Shown here piece after piece: positions 41,071-52,264 of a DNA stretch of 64,000 bases (position 1 is its first letter; each line of letters starts with the position of its first letter). The DNA is from Scleroderma bovista (Eukaryota; Basidiomycota; Agaricomycetes; Boletales; Sclerodermataceae): the NCBI GenBank assembly GCA_037178675.1, contig JAYMGJ010000380.1, forward strand, positions 124,001-188,000, in the 5' to 3' direction. The position numbers and the translations under genes are program-made. Below the pieces are notes generated by a model. That model had not been told where the DNA came from. It made no database searches and saw only the letters and a list, made by a program, of their open reading frames with translations.

Positions 41071-44000
41071 GTCGGCCACAAGTTCTGATGCGTGTCTGAG
41101 CTCGGTCGCGATCAACCAGGATGTTTCTTCATTGGTACCTTTGTAACCAGCCCATTTAACTAGGTAGAGGAGTGGGCATTGACGTCGACATTGGTCAAAC
41201 TTTGAATCGAGGATCTTGGTGATCTCGAATTCGGCTTCGCCGTCGACTTCAATGGGAGGTGGTGGAGGTTGAGACCGATTCGGTATTGTGTTCGGTGTCA
41301 ATGGTTCGAGCTGTGAGACGTGGAAGACAGGGTGGACAGCACGCATAGAGTCAGGGAGACAGATTGTGAATGATAGGGTGCCAACTTGGGCAACGATTGG
41401 GTAGGGGCCAAGATTCTTTGATGGTCGGGTAGACCTAAAGTACTTGGCTTTGACGAATACTTGATCACCGACTTTGAAATCGGGTGCAGGTGATCTTCTG
41501 GCGTCAGCGGGGCCTTGGTACCTTTTCTGGGCAGCAGCCATCTCTTCACATAGGTACTCATGCAATGACTCTAAGTCAACTGCATATTCCCTTGCCCAAG
41601 CTGATGAGAGATTGCACTCGGGATGCACAGCAAGGTTCAGGTGGTATCCTTTGTTTGCAAAGAACAGTGATACACCAGTCATAGTGCTAGGGGCATTGTT
41701 GTAGGCAAACTCAGCGAGAGGTAGTAGGTCCGACCAATTGTCCTGCTGGTAGTTGCAGTACATCCTAAGGTATTGTTCGAGGGTTTGATTAGCTTGCTCG
41801 GTCTGTCCATCACCTTCTGGGTGATAGCCCGAAGTGAAATGTAATTTCATATCTAAGGCCTTACTGAGTGATCAGAAGAAATGGGAGATGAACTCTGAGC
41901 CTTGGTCAGATGTTACATGTGCAGGGACGCCATGCTTAGCAAAGACATGGAGTAGGAAGAGCTGTGCGAGCTCGGGGGAAGTTATTGTGTTGTGAGTCAG
42001 GATGAATATGGCTTGCTTTGATAGTCAGTCTATGACTACCAGTATGGCTGTGAAGCCAGATGAGGATGGGAGTTGCTCGATGAAATCCATCGAGATGGAC
42101 TTCCATGGTCGGTCGGGGACCAGTAATTGCTTGAGCATCCCATAGGGTCAGTGACGTGGCGTCTTAGCTCGGGCGCAGGCCATGCAGGACTTAACGTAGT
42201 CCTTTATGTAGGTATGAATTCCTGGCCATGTGTATTCGTGACGGATGAGCTCTAGAGTGCAATTCTGACCAAAGTGTCCCAATAGGGGATGGTCATGCTT
42301 GTATCTGAGGACACGAAGACGTATGTCATCGGCCTTGGGGACGTACATGCAACCATCAAGACATTGGTAACCAGTCTCATTGGTCAACCATTGGGGATTC
42401 AATGTGTCCAAGAGGTGGGCTTTAGCAATGGGATCGGTCGGGAGATTAGCTAGGATATCGGCATGGAGATGCTCAACGTCCATGAGTACACTAGCTCTGA
42501 GTACTGGGGTGTGTAGGTATGTCACGCGAAGGGAATCGGTGAGCTGTTCAGCCGTGAACACTGGTCGGAGGTTCTGTGGATTGACTCGGGCGAAGCCCCT
42601 ATCCCCCTCTTTGGGGTAGACGTCCCAGCGTCTAGTCAAGGTGTCGGGCTTTGCACCAAGTTTACCAGGTTGGAAACGAATGATCAGGTTGAAAGATGAG
42701 AGATATTCTGACCATCGGGCTTGCTGATGGGTGAGAACCTTAGAGGTGGAGAAATACTCCAAGTTTTTGTGGTCAGTCACGACGTCAATCGGGAAGGCAG
42801 GGCCCTCCAGATAATGACACCAGGTTTTGAAGGCCTTGAAGATAGCGAGGAGCTCCTTGTCGTGGGTATCCTAATTTAGCTCAGGTGTGATCAGAGTGCA
42901 AGAGTAGAATGCAATCGGTTGGATCTCGTCATCCGAACCGGTGATGGACAAGATACCGGCGATCACGTAGTCTGACATGTTGGTCTTGACCGTCAGTTGG
43001 GCGCCTGGCTGGAAGTGGGTGAGGATGGGAGCTGTGGTGAAGGCCCTCTTGAGTTGGTTGAATGACCGTTGGCAGACGTCGGAGAAATCCCAAGGGGCAT
43101 CTTTCCATGTCAACCAAGTTAATGGAACCACTATATCAGAGTAATTGAAGATAAATTGACGGTAAAAGTTCGCGAAGCCGAGGAAGGACTGAATGTCCTT
43201 CACCTTGCAAGGTTCAGGCCAATCACAGATTGTCTTGACTTTGTCTTGCAACATCGTCAAACCATCGGGGGAGAGGAAGTACCCGAGGTACTCCACTGAG
43301 TCCGAATGGAACTCACACTTTTTGGGTTTGGCATAGAGCTTGTGCTTGTGGAGTCGCCGAAGCACTTCCCAAATGTGTTTGGTATGGTCCTCCATGTTGT
43401 CTGAGTAGACTAATATGTCGTCGAGGTAGACTACGATGCAGACATCGAGCATGTCCACGAAGACCGAGTTGACAAACTGCTGAAAGGCTGCAGGGGTGTT
43501 GGTGAGACCGAAGGGCATCACCTGCCACTCATATGAGCCATAGCGAGTCCTGAAAGCAGTTTTCCACTCATCACCTTCAGCAATGTGAACCAGGTGGTAA
43601 GCATGTTGAAGATCAATTTTAGTATAGACCTTTGCCCGACTCGGAGAGTCGAGTAGGTCGGAGATGAGGGTTAGAGGATACCAATCCTTCTTTGATATCT
43701 TATTGAGTCCTCGGTAGTTGACGCAAAGTCGTAGGAAGCCATCCTTCTTGACAAAGAGGACAGGGGCTGCATGGGAGGATGAGGTCGGACGGATGAAACC
43801 AAAGCAAAGGTTTTCGTCGATGAATGCCGGAAGGGTTTCGAGCTCGACGGGGGAGAGAGAGTAGAGTCTACCGGGCAGTAATGGCACTCCTTCTTCTAGT
43901 TCTATCTTGAGGTCGTATTCCCGATGAGGCACGAGTACCGATGCTTTCGCCTTGCTAAAGACGTCAGCAAAGTTGTGATATACCTCAGGGATGGAGGGGA

Positions 44001-44655
44001 GGTCAGGAGTAGTGTTAACTGATGCAGCACGAAAGCTACCGTCAGGCTTCAGCTGAATAGAGAACTGTTGAGAACCATCGAGCTGGCAGGCCTTTAGAAA
44101 GGCTGCAGCGTTGATGAGAGCAATAGGAGGTGCCCGAAGACCGGGAGCCTGAGGCGAGTCGGTCAGGGAAGGAGACGAGACTGACATAGCGTCAAGTCTC
44201 GGCGTGCTCGGTGAGTGCACTACTGGGTCAGGGAGTGAGCTCGGGGTTGGCACTTGCTGCATGGATGTTCTGAACTTGATACTGCTCAGTACCCAGTCAA
44301 TCGACGGATTGTATCGGGTGAGCCAGTTGTGTCCGAGAACAATCTTACAGTCAGAGTCCAATGGGGTGACATAAAATGTCATTGGGGTGACGTCGCCAGA
44401 GGGAAAACGGATAGGTAGATCAGTTGCTTTGGTAATTATGGTGGTGGTGGTACTGTCGAATAGACGGAGAACGATTGGGGATACCGAGTAGCGTGAAAGA
44501 GTGTTCATATTGGCAAATGATGGATCTACAAAATAATGGGTGGAACCCGAATCTACTAACATGGGGAAAGATTGTATATCGCGGTCACTGATAGTAACCT
44601 GAGGTCGGAGAGAGTTTGGATAGGAAAGAGTGGCTGCATTGAGTTGGGCCTCCAT
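41071..44655 (-). pseudogene. Gypsy A pol with integrase and chromodomain, decayed
   Basis: On the minus strand, 44655-42871 gives an aspartic protease (PMLVDSGSTHYFVDPSFA), reverse transcriptase (FVKKDGFLRLCVNYRGLNKI, VVYLDDILVYSDN) and the start of RNase H. 42780-42148 has the RNase H end (TDHKNLEYFSTSK) and integrase HHCC (HDHPLLGHFGQNC...CMACARAK). From 42147 to 40957 come the integrase core (TSDQGSEFISHFF near 41900, HPEGDGQTEQANQTLEQY) and a chromodomain-type tail (EFEITKILDSKFD, YLVKWAGYKG, TSWLIATELRHASELVAD). Stops at 42145 and 41870 fall where Arg is expected and look like CGA-to-TGA changes; one TAA lies near 42869. The frame runs out of pol straight into LTR-A at 41070, so the natural end and purine tract are lost. 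Confidence 0.88.
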
Positions 44656-44714
44656 AGGTGCACAGTCGGGAACAACGCAACTCCCACTCTGTGTGGAGTC
44701 TCAGGAGTTGCTAT

Positions 44715-46064
44715 CTATTTTTTTGCCTCGGTGGAGGCCGTCGGTTTGGCTTCCGACATGTTTGTGGTAGCGGCAGTAGCTGCCATAGCCTTGGCTGCTC
44801 GAGAGCCAGACTTGGGGCAGTCCTTGGCCTTGTGGCCAGTTGCACCACAGAACATGCACAGATTCATGTCGAACCTGCGCTTATGTTCCTCAGAGGTCAG
44901 CTTGCCGTCCTTGCCGAGCTTGTCTGAGAGCTCAGCAGTCTTGCCTGACTTGTTAGTTTTCTGAGTCGGGGTTGATGACAAAGAGGACTGGGCAGCATTG
45001 CCCGAGGATTTACCCTTGTCGGTCTTACCTGACTTGGTGTTGGGGGTGTTGGTACTAGTGCTGGTAGAGGTCTTGTTCTGACGAGTGACCTCTTCCTTGC
45101 GTTCCCAATATTAGGCATCGATCTCCTGGGTGAGAACGCAGAGACCGTTCAGAGTGCGCAGTTTACTGATGCGGCTTATCTCGTCCTTGATTCAGTTGGG
45201 GAGTCCTGTGTAGAAGTGATGACACAGGGTGCCATCACCGTAGCCCCGAACCTGGGACGTGATGCGGTTGAAGTCAACCATGTATCAGTTGGCACGATGG
45301 TTTTCCTTCATACAGAGGTGGTCGAGCTGATGCTTGGCGTCGGCAACAGGGTCGTGGGGACTGAAGGTTGTTTGGAGTTCGATAATGAACTCTTCCCAGT
45401 CGGTCATCCAGATTGGACGATTGTGGGGGTCTCCTGCACCCAGTAGGTCTGGCTCAAACCATTTGGGAGCCATTCCTTTGAGGTACGATTGCGTGAACGT
45501 GACCTTGGTTCGGTCAGTACGAAACACCTTTGGTCAGTCCTGGAAGTTGAGCTTGCACTGGACTAGAAATGTGCGCAACTTCTTTGGATCGGTCCCATCA
45601 AAGGTGTTGGGTTTGCGCACCTTGGTGTGAGATGAAGACTCAGATGAGTGCAAAGATCATGCGAGTCTGTTGATAGCGATGGAGAGGTTATTGAAAATGA
45701 CTAGACCGGCCTCTTCTTGGTCGGGGATGCACTCAATGGGGTCTTCACCGCCATCATCAGGGTTTGGGTCATTGGGGTCATCAGGACCATCACCGCTGGG
45801 ACCACCGTCACCGGGGCCATTGTCATTGGGATGGTCATCACCTAGGTCATTGCTGAGATCTGGGATGAAGGCCCCAGGTGGGCGACGCTGAGCAGGGGAG
45901 GAGGCTCTCCAAGCAGAGAAGCCTTGGAATTGGGAGACAGAGTCGGGTGAGTGCCTGAGGCTAGTCAGAGCACTCAAAGCAGCCGCCTGACAAGTGTCAG
46001 ACACTGAGGGTTCTGGGTTGTTTGCGCGAGCAGTGCGCAAGCGGGTTTGGATTGTCCTGGACAT
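44715..46064 (-). pseudogene. Gypsy A gag, several stops
   Basis: Starts MSRTIQTRLRTARANNPEPS (46064). An acidic Pro/Asp/Gly-rich stretch is followed by a stop at 45657, then a retrotransposon-gag domain (TFTQSYLKGMAPKWFEPD, WEEFIIELQTTFSP) and a zinc knuckle CMFCGATGHKAKDC (near 44850). Premature stops near 45657, 45533, 45284, 45186 and 45114 are mostly TGA at positions where Arg or Trp fits the frame. Gag would form the particle that packages the RNA. Confidence 0.82.
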
Positions 46065-46105
46065 AGGTGATTGTGAACTCGTACAAGACTAGAGTTTGAA
46101 TATAC

Positions 46106-46731
46106 TGTCAAGACCGGTTCTTCACCGATCTGATCTCTATGAGGGGTCAGGGGGTCAGGGGTTGGTCTAGCAGTAAGACCGAGATGCTATGTAGCATAGT
46201 TGCGCTTCCCAAGTATTAGGAAGGCCGACAGAGGGTCTGACGGAGAGTCCGAGGGTAAACGGTCAATGACCGAGTACTTGCACGAGGGCAGAGACGGAGG
46301 GTTCGAAGGGAGAGCAGATGAGAAGTATCTTATTCAATATTCGAACTGCAACTACAACAGACCAAGTATCTAAGTATTTATACTGAGTAGAATGGATGAG
46401 GCGATGTACAGGAAGTCGGGATCACCAACAAACGACGAGCGCAGTCACACTGCGCACTGAGTAAGTACGGTAAATGCGATAACTGGATTACTGATAGGTA
46501 TTATATTAGTAATGCAGTGGGACGGGAACATATAGTAACCGGAAACAAGAAAGGAAACATATTAGGTAATTGTACAGAGAGACAGATCAGACAACGCGCT
46601 CACCGATCGGTGGCGATACAGGACAGATAGAGAGAAACGGAAAAGGGAGTACATACAATAAAACGGACAGTGAACGCGTGGACGTGATCAAACAATAGGG
46701 TACAGGGTGATCGGATGTCACAGTCATGACA
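46106..46731 (-). repeat. LTR-A, 5' LTR of gypsy A
   Basis: 626 bp, plus-strand TGTCAAGACCGG to CAGTCATGACA. On the minus strand it leads into the gag leader. No matching minus-oriented 3' LTR is found at the other end of the element. Confidence 0.9.
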
Positions 46732-47664
46732 GTACTCCCTTTTCCATTTCTCTCTATCTGTCCTGTATCGCCACTGATCGGTGAGCGTGTTGTCCGTCTG
46801 TCCCTCTGTACAATTACCTAATGTGTTTCCTTTCTTGTTTCTGGTTACGATATGCTCCCATCCCGTTGCTTTACTAATACAATACCTATCGGTAATCCGG
46901 TTATTGCACTTACCGTACTTACTCAGCACGTAGTGCAACTGCGCTCGTCATTCGTCAGTAATCCCGACTTCCCATACATCACCTCATCCATTCCACTCAG
47001 TATAAATACCTAGATACTCGGTCTGTTGTAGTTTCAGTTCGAATATCAAATAAGATACTTTTCATCTGTTCTCCTTTCACACTCCCTGTCTCTGCCCTCA
47101 TACAAGTACTCGGTCGTTGACTGTTCACCCTCGGACTCTCCATCCAACCCTCGGTCGGCCTTCCTACTACTTGGATGTAACGGTCTGACTTTTTATCTTA
47201 TCTAATCTGTGATTAGATGACATCTTATCTTATTGTAGCATAGTATCTTATCTAGTGCATCTTATCTGTATGTCTGTCTGGATCACAGCCTCGTGCTGTG
47301 CATGCTGTATCCCTTGATGTCATTAGCATAGCCTTACCACAGGATGGCAGCTGTGTTCACTGCCTTGTACAGCATACAGCCTCATGGGTAGCCTCACACA
47401 GGACACGTGTAGTACAGTATATATACCGCTGCAATCCAGCACCCAGAGGCTCCCCATTCAAGCTCTCTTTGGGTCTTTGCTCTAAGATGCTTGCATCCTT
47501 TCCTCCTCAGAGTCCCTTGTGTGGTAGTTCTTTGGGTTTTTTCCTTAGGGTTGTCTCATTGGAAGCACGACTATGCTACATAGCATCTCGGTCTTACTGC
47601 TAGACCAACCCCTGACCCCCAGACCCTTCGTAGAGATCAGATCGGTGAAGAACCGGTCTTGACA
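46732..47664 (+). repeat. LTR-A copy, 5'-truncated, split by LTR-C
   Basis: Starts at LTR position 80 (GTACTCCCTTTTCC), abutting the inverted LTR-A at 46731, and ends CCGGTCTTGACA at 47664, followed by GGAGT. Confidence 0.88.
47176..47558 (+). repeat. LTR-C solo copy
   Basis: 383 bp, TGTAACGGTCTGAC to GTTGTCTCA, with a perfect TTGGA duplication (47171-47175, 47559-47563) inside LTR-A. Confidence 0.92.
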
Positions 47665-47748
47665 GGAGTACATACAAGCAATGGATGCAAACACATGGAC
47701 GTGATCAGACAATAGGGTGAAGGTTTATTGGGTGTCACGGTTATGACA

Positions 47749-47762
47749 GTATCCCCCTCTTA
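47749..47762 (-). promoter_or_regulatory. Polypurine tract beside the outer LTR-A
   Basis: Minus strand CTAAGAGGGGGATAC directly before TGTCATAACCGTG. Confidence 0.7.
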
Positions 47763-47844
47763 GGGCCAAGCCCACAAGGCTGCAATGTGTATTCCACACC
47801 AATTGTGTGTGACCATTGTCTGGGTTTGAAAATTGGTTAGGGCA

Positions 47845-47851
47845 TATATAA
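47845..47851 (+). promoter_or_regulatory. TATA-like box
   Basis: TATATAA in GGGCATATATAAGACTGG, 63 bp before the ATG of the downstream gene remnant. Confidence 0.45.
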
Positions 47852-47913
47852 GACTGGCCTTTGGTGATGGTAACCCAACAAATCTCTTCTTTCATAACTA
47901 CTTTGATTTAATC

Positions 47914-48956
47914 ATGTCTGCTCGCAACACTGACAATGGCAACAACATTGACAGGATGTGTGCCCCCTTGCCTGAGTTGGAAGGAAAACTGACCAACTCA
48001 ATACAGGTACAAATCACCAAGTTTGACAAGCAATCATGAAGACATTGGGAGCAATTGATGAAACAGGCAGCCAAGCAAGAGGCAAGGAGAATAGCTGAGG
48101 AGGCAGTGAAGAAGAAAGCTGAGGAGGAGGTGAGGAGAGTCACCAAAGAGAAACAGAGGGTCAAGGAGCAGGCGAAGAAGGCCACCAAAGAAAAGGTGTG
48201 AGCTGATTTTGAGGCAAAGCACAAGGCCAAGGCAGAGGTGAGAGTGAGGGAGAAGGCCACATCACTGGTGGCTGGAGAGGCAATGTGGGAGTGTTTGGGG
48301 CTGGGGCTGAAGCCCAAGGTGCATGTTAACTCTTTATTTGACTTTTGCTGACTTATTATTTGATTAGCCTTATCAGGTCACTGCTCATTCCAGACCAATG
48401 CTGGTGAAGCAGCAACAGTGGTGGGTGCAAGCTGGCTGATGGTGCACACACACCAACATGTGGTCGGTGTCAGCACTTGAAGGTCAAATGTATCTTCAGC
48501 ATATCGACAGCCATGATGGAGAGGTTGGTGAGTGGGGAGAAGAGGAAGCAGAGCGAGAAGACAGTGGAGGTAGACACTTTGCCAAGAGGGGAAAAAAAGA
48601 GGAAACAGATGAGGAAGGTGATTGCCAATGCTGCAAGCATGGAGGAGATTAAGGTGATGATGGGGGGGTTCTCGGTGGCTGGGCCATTGAGTTGGCCAGA
48701 CCCAGTCATGCTGGTCTTGGACCGCCGACTGGGGGAGATCATGGAGGCCATTGACTACAACACAAGGGAGCTGGCCAAGCTGGGTCAACAGGTGGAAGGG
48801 ATCGCCTGGGAGATGAAGAGGGCAGCTGACACAAGGGATCTGAAGGGCAAGGGCAAGGTGATACCTGAGTGGAGCAAAGAGCAGGAGGAGTTGGACAATA
48901 TGAACAGGGAGAACAAGGAGTCAGGGGACAAAGATGGAGAAGGTGAGTCTGAGTAA
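47914..48956 (+). pseudogene. Hypothetical Cys-cluster, coiled-coil protein, decayed
   Basis: From ATG 47914 (MSARNTDNGNNIDRMCAPLPE) a Lys/Glu/Ala-rich segment (KQEARRIAEEAVKKKAEEEV, about residues 50-120) is predicted coiled coil. A probable intron (GTGCATGTT...TTTGATTAG, about 48320-48369) leads to a cysteine cluster: DQCW, GGCK, then CGRCQHLKVKC (48470-48490). That C-x2-C-x6-C pattern with basic residues resembles a Zn2Cys6-like DNA-binding finger found in many agaricomycete hypothetical proteins. The C-terminal part (SGEKRKQSEKT, WPDPVMLVLDRRLGEI, ELAKLGQQVEGIAWEMKR) is open for 159 codons to 48956. In-frame TGAs at 48037, 48199 and near 48408 inactivate it. No function is claimed. It lies antisense beside the polypurine tract of the outer LTR-A. 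Confidence 0.55.
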
Positions 48957-49099
48957 TTAGTTGGACAGGACTTGTGATTGTGTTTAGTTTGCTTTTTACT
49001 TTGTTTTGTGCAATGTCAATAGACTCTCATTCAGTGATTTAGACAACTCAGCATGAAAGGCTTTCTAAGGGGCCTAGTTTAGTTGGATAGGACTTATGA

Positions 49100-49570
49100 T
49101 AGTCGGCCACAAGTTCTGATGCATGTCTGAGCTCGGTCGTGATCAACCAAGAGGTTTCTTCATTGGTACCTTCGTAACCAGCCCATCTAACAAGGTAGAG
49201 GAGTGGGCATTGGTGTCAATGTCAGTCGAACTTTGAGTTGAGGATCTCCATGATCTCGAACTTGGGTTCACTGTTGACTTCAATGGGAGGTGGTGGAGGT
49301 TGTGGCCAATTTGGTATTGTGTTCAGTGTTGCTGGCTCAAGCTGTGAGACATGGAAGATGGGGTGGACAGTACACATAGAGTTGAGGAGACAGATTGTGA
49401 ATGATAGAGAGCCGGCTTGGGTGATGATTGGGTAGGGGCTGAGATTCTTCTTGGAGAGATTCTTTGATGGTAGGGTAGACCTAAAGTACTTAGCTTTGAC
49501 AAATACTTGATCACCAACTTTGAAATCGGGTGCAGGTGATCTTTTGGCATCAGCAGGGCCTTGGTACCTT
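49100..49570 (-). pseudogene. Gypsy A pol 3' fragment (integrase end, chromodomain start)
   Basis: Minus-strand frame 49593-49222 reads SPAPDFKVGDQVFVKAKYF, LSPYPIITQAGSLSFTICL, HPIFHVSQLEP, FEIMEILNSKFD, matching 41200-41530 of gypsy A. Compared with that copy it has a duplicated SKKNLS step. It is cut at 49570 by the MITE fragment. Beyond the chromodomain the sequence (LVADY..) is not LTR, indicating the native pol end that gypsy A has lost. Confidence 0.8.
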
Positions 49571-50070
49571 AATGACAATGTAACTTTTCTCATAGCAAGT
49601 ATTTCAGTATGTTTTATTAGAAATAAAGCATCATATTATTGTTGAAAACATGTTAAGAGAAAACAATAAATTTTTCTTCAAGAAACATGATTGGTCCTGG
49701 ATACTGATTGGCTGGCTAGAGTGTTATGACCAAAAATATATAGCACATTTTCTAAACATTTATTCTTGTGGAAAAGAGTATCTTTTGATTCAAATTTTCA
49801 CTGCAGGAAATTGAAAATGTCTACTGTGAGAAAAGTTACATTGTATTTTCTTTATTTGTTTTGCATGGAACAGGCAGAAGAAAAATGTTAAATTTTTTAT
49901 AGTTCTAACATAAGAAATGATCTCAAATCATGTCTTGGCAAAAGAAAGACAAAAAAGATTCTGTATGATATTTGTCTTTTTTGTGTAACAAAATTGTAAA
50001 TAAAAGAGTATCTCTTTCTTTTATTTTTTTACAATGTTTTGTCATGAAACATTGAGAAATGCTTGCAGTG
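49571..50070. mobile_element. MITE fragment, right two-thirds
   Basis: Matches the interior and right arm of the MITE, ending GAAATGCTTGCAGTG. The left arm is absent. Confidence 0.8.
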
Positions 50071-51001
50071 TGTGAAGGTGTTGCACAACACAACTTGCCA
50101 GATAAGGAAATTTGGTCCAATCTCAACAGCCAATCACAAACCAAATAAACATCCTACTGAAACTCAAACATATGAAAAACATGAAATAACACAGCACACA
50201 CACCATCTGGTGATCTGGTGATGGTAGTACAGAGGTTCTCATGGCCATTAGAGCTCATATGAATAATATTACAGGTACAATGCCCTACATAGTGCATGAT
50301 CATTGAAACTTCACCCAAGTTCAACTTGTCTAATTGTGCAAGGTTTCATGCTTTGTAGTTTTGATGGTCATAACAAATAGGATTTTATATGAGCATGGCA
50401 CAGTGCTTCAGAGGGGCCAGCTGGTCAGAGCCTTTTGGGCTGTTAACAAAGTATTCATTTATGGCCCTACATACAGACATTATACATAAATTAGCATGTA
50501 TGGGAGGGGAAACAGGTCACAGGAGGGTAGGAAATTCCCCAAACAAAAGTGGGAACATTGCAACTAAAGAAATGTCCAAATGCAGACATGTTTTGGGAGT
50601 ATTGATGCCTTTCATCACTTATGTAATACTGCAAGAAGTGCTGATGAAGTGACACTCATGCCCCACAGCCCAAGTGACTTGGCTGCAGAAGAGTGCCCCC
50701 TTCTTTTGAGAGCAATTACAGTTTCCAAAGATTATCAATGCCATAGGCATATTCAACTACAAGGATGGTACTACATGTATGATCTCTGCTCTTATCTGAA
50801 GGTGAGAACAAGGAGGTGATGCTGATGCTGGTTAATTATTTGAAAAATCTTGTGAAATTGTGGCCTGTCATGTATCTTGACTTGTTTTGCACACTCTTCA
50901 TAATAGTAGATTCAATTGATGTTGACCTCACCTTTGCAACAGTGGCCATAGTGCCACTGGTCACATCACCCCAGCACTAACATGCACACATGCTGCACTA
51001 C
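50071..51001. other. No recognisable gene
   Basis: Short interrupted frames (for example around 50580-50820) that I cannot assign. No repeat family of this window is present. Confidence 0.4.
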
Positions 51002-52249
51002 TGTCAAGACCGGTTCTTCATTAATCTGATCTCTATGAGGGGTCAGGGGGTCAGGGGTTGGTCTAGTGGTAAGACCGAGATGCTACGTAGTGTAGTCGTG
51101 CTTCCCGAGTATTGGGAAGGCCAACTGAGGGTTTGACGGAGAGTCTGAGGGTAAATGGTCAATGACTGTCAAGATCATGTCCAACTCCGGACTCTGATCC
51201 GGTTACTCCGGTCGCGTCGCAGTACTACAGCTCAACTCTGGACCTCTGCGCATAACTCCGGCTCCGGACGTGCACATATCCTTCCGCTAAGTGCAACCCT
51301 TTGCATTAGCCTCAATCCAGTCATTACCACACTTCCCCGTCCACCCTGTTGTACCATGAGTTCTCCGTGTCCCGTTTATATCTTCTACCTTGTAGTATTT
51401 TCTCCGGACCTTACTTATTTTCGTCGGACCTGACCTAGTCCCAACTCCGGTTGTTCCTTGTCTGCCCTTTGGGCTGTTTACTTGTCACTGTAAATACTCG
51501 ACCCTAGTTCTCCTTAGTATAAGTACCCTGTACTCCGTCCTGTACTCCTCAGTCTGAAATCAACTATAGTCACTACTCCTGTTCCTGCTTGTCTCTGTCT
51601 CTGCCTCCGTCTCCTCTTGACCGGAACCTATGCAAGGGATCAACGCTCGATCCCCTTGTCGTTGAATCCAATCGGTCTCAACTCCAGCCGGACTAACTCC
51701 TTGTCCAGCCTCTGTTCTTCTCCTTCGTCTGTTTCCATCCGGACTTGACCGGACCTCTTACCGGAGTAGACCCAGACTTGACAATGACCAAGTGCTTGCA
51801 TGAGGGCAGAGATGGAGAGTACAAAGGGAGAACAGATGAGAAGTATCTTATTCAATATTTGAACTGAAACTACAACAGACTGAGTATCTAAGTATTTATA
51901 CTGAGTGGAATGGATGAGGTGATGTATGGGAAGTCGGGATTACCAACGAACGACGAGCGCAGTTGCACTGCGTGCTGAGTAAGTACGGTAAGTGCGATAA
52001 CCGGATTACTGATAGGTATTGTATTAGTAAAGCAATGGGATGGGAACATATAGTAACCGGAAACAAGAAAGGAAACATATTAGGTAATTGTACAGAGGGA
52101 CAGAATGGACAACATGCTCACCGATTGGTGGCGATACAGGACAGATAGCGAGAGATGGAAAAGGAAGTACATACAGTAAAACAGACGGCGAATGCATGGA
52201 CGTGATTGGACAATATGGTACAGGGTGATCAGATGTCACAGTCATGACA
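51002..52249 (-). repeat. LTR-A copy, split by solo LTR-B
   Basis: Plus-strand TGTCAAGACCGG to CAGTCATGACA. Exactly 626 bp after removing LTR-B and one duplicated pentamer. On the minus strand the tract CTAAGAGGGGGATAC (52250-52264) precedes it, so it was a 3' LTR. Confidence 0.92.
51167..51783 (+). repeat. LTR-B solo copy (617 bp)
   Basis: TGTCAAGATCATGTCC to CCCAGACTTGACA with a perfect ATGAC duplication (51162-51166, 51784-51788). It is the least decayed LTR-B in the window, with many CCGG sites retained. Confidence 0.93.
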
Positions 52250-52264
52250 GTATCCCCCTCTTAG

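Larger units (their letters stand above)
34125..47748 (-). repeat. LTR-A copy split into three pieces
   Basis: The pieces 34125-34172, 39971-40444 and 47670-47748 align end to end with the 626-bp LTR-A of 46106-46731 (about 600 bp retained). The first gap is the PIF/Harbinger element with TAG on both sides; the second is the rearranged gypsy-A insertion with GGAGT on both sides. On the minus strand a purine tract (GGGGGATAC, 47749-47757) precedes it, so it was the 3' LTR of an element extending to the right. Confidence 0.85.

Noticed and set aside
40445..47664. A normal gypsy element with 1.1-kb palindromic LTRs
   Set aside because: The left and right palindromes are made of separate 626-bp LTR-A copies in opposite orientation, one shared with an outer LTR. 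Lengths and duplications fit nested insertions better.
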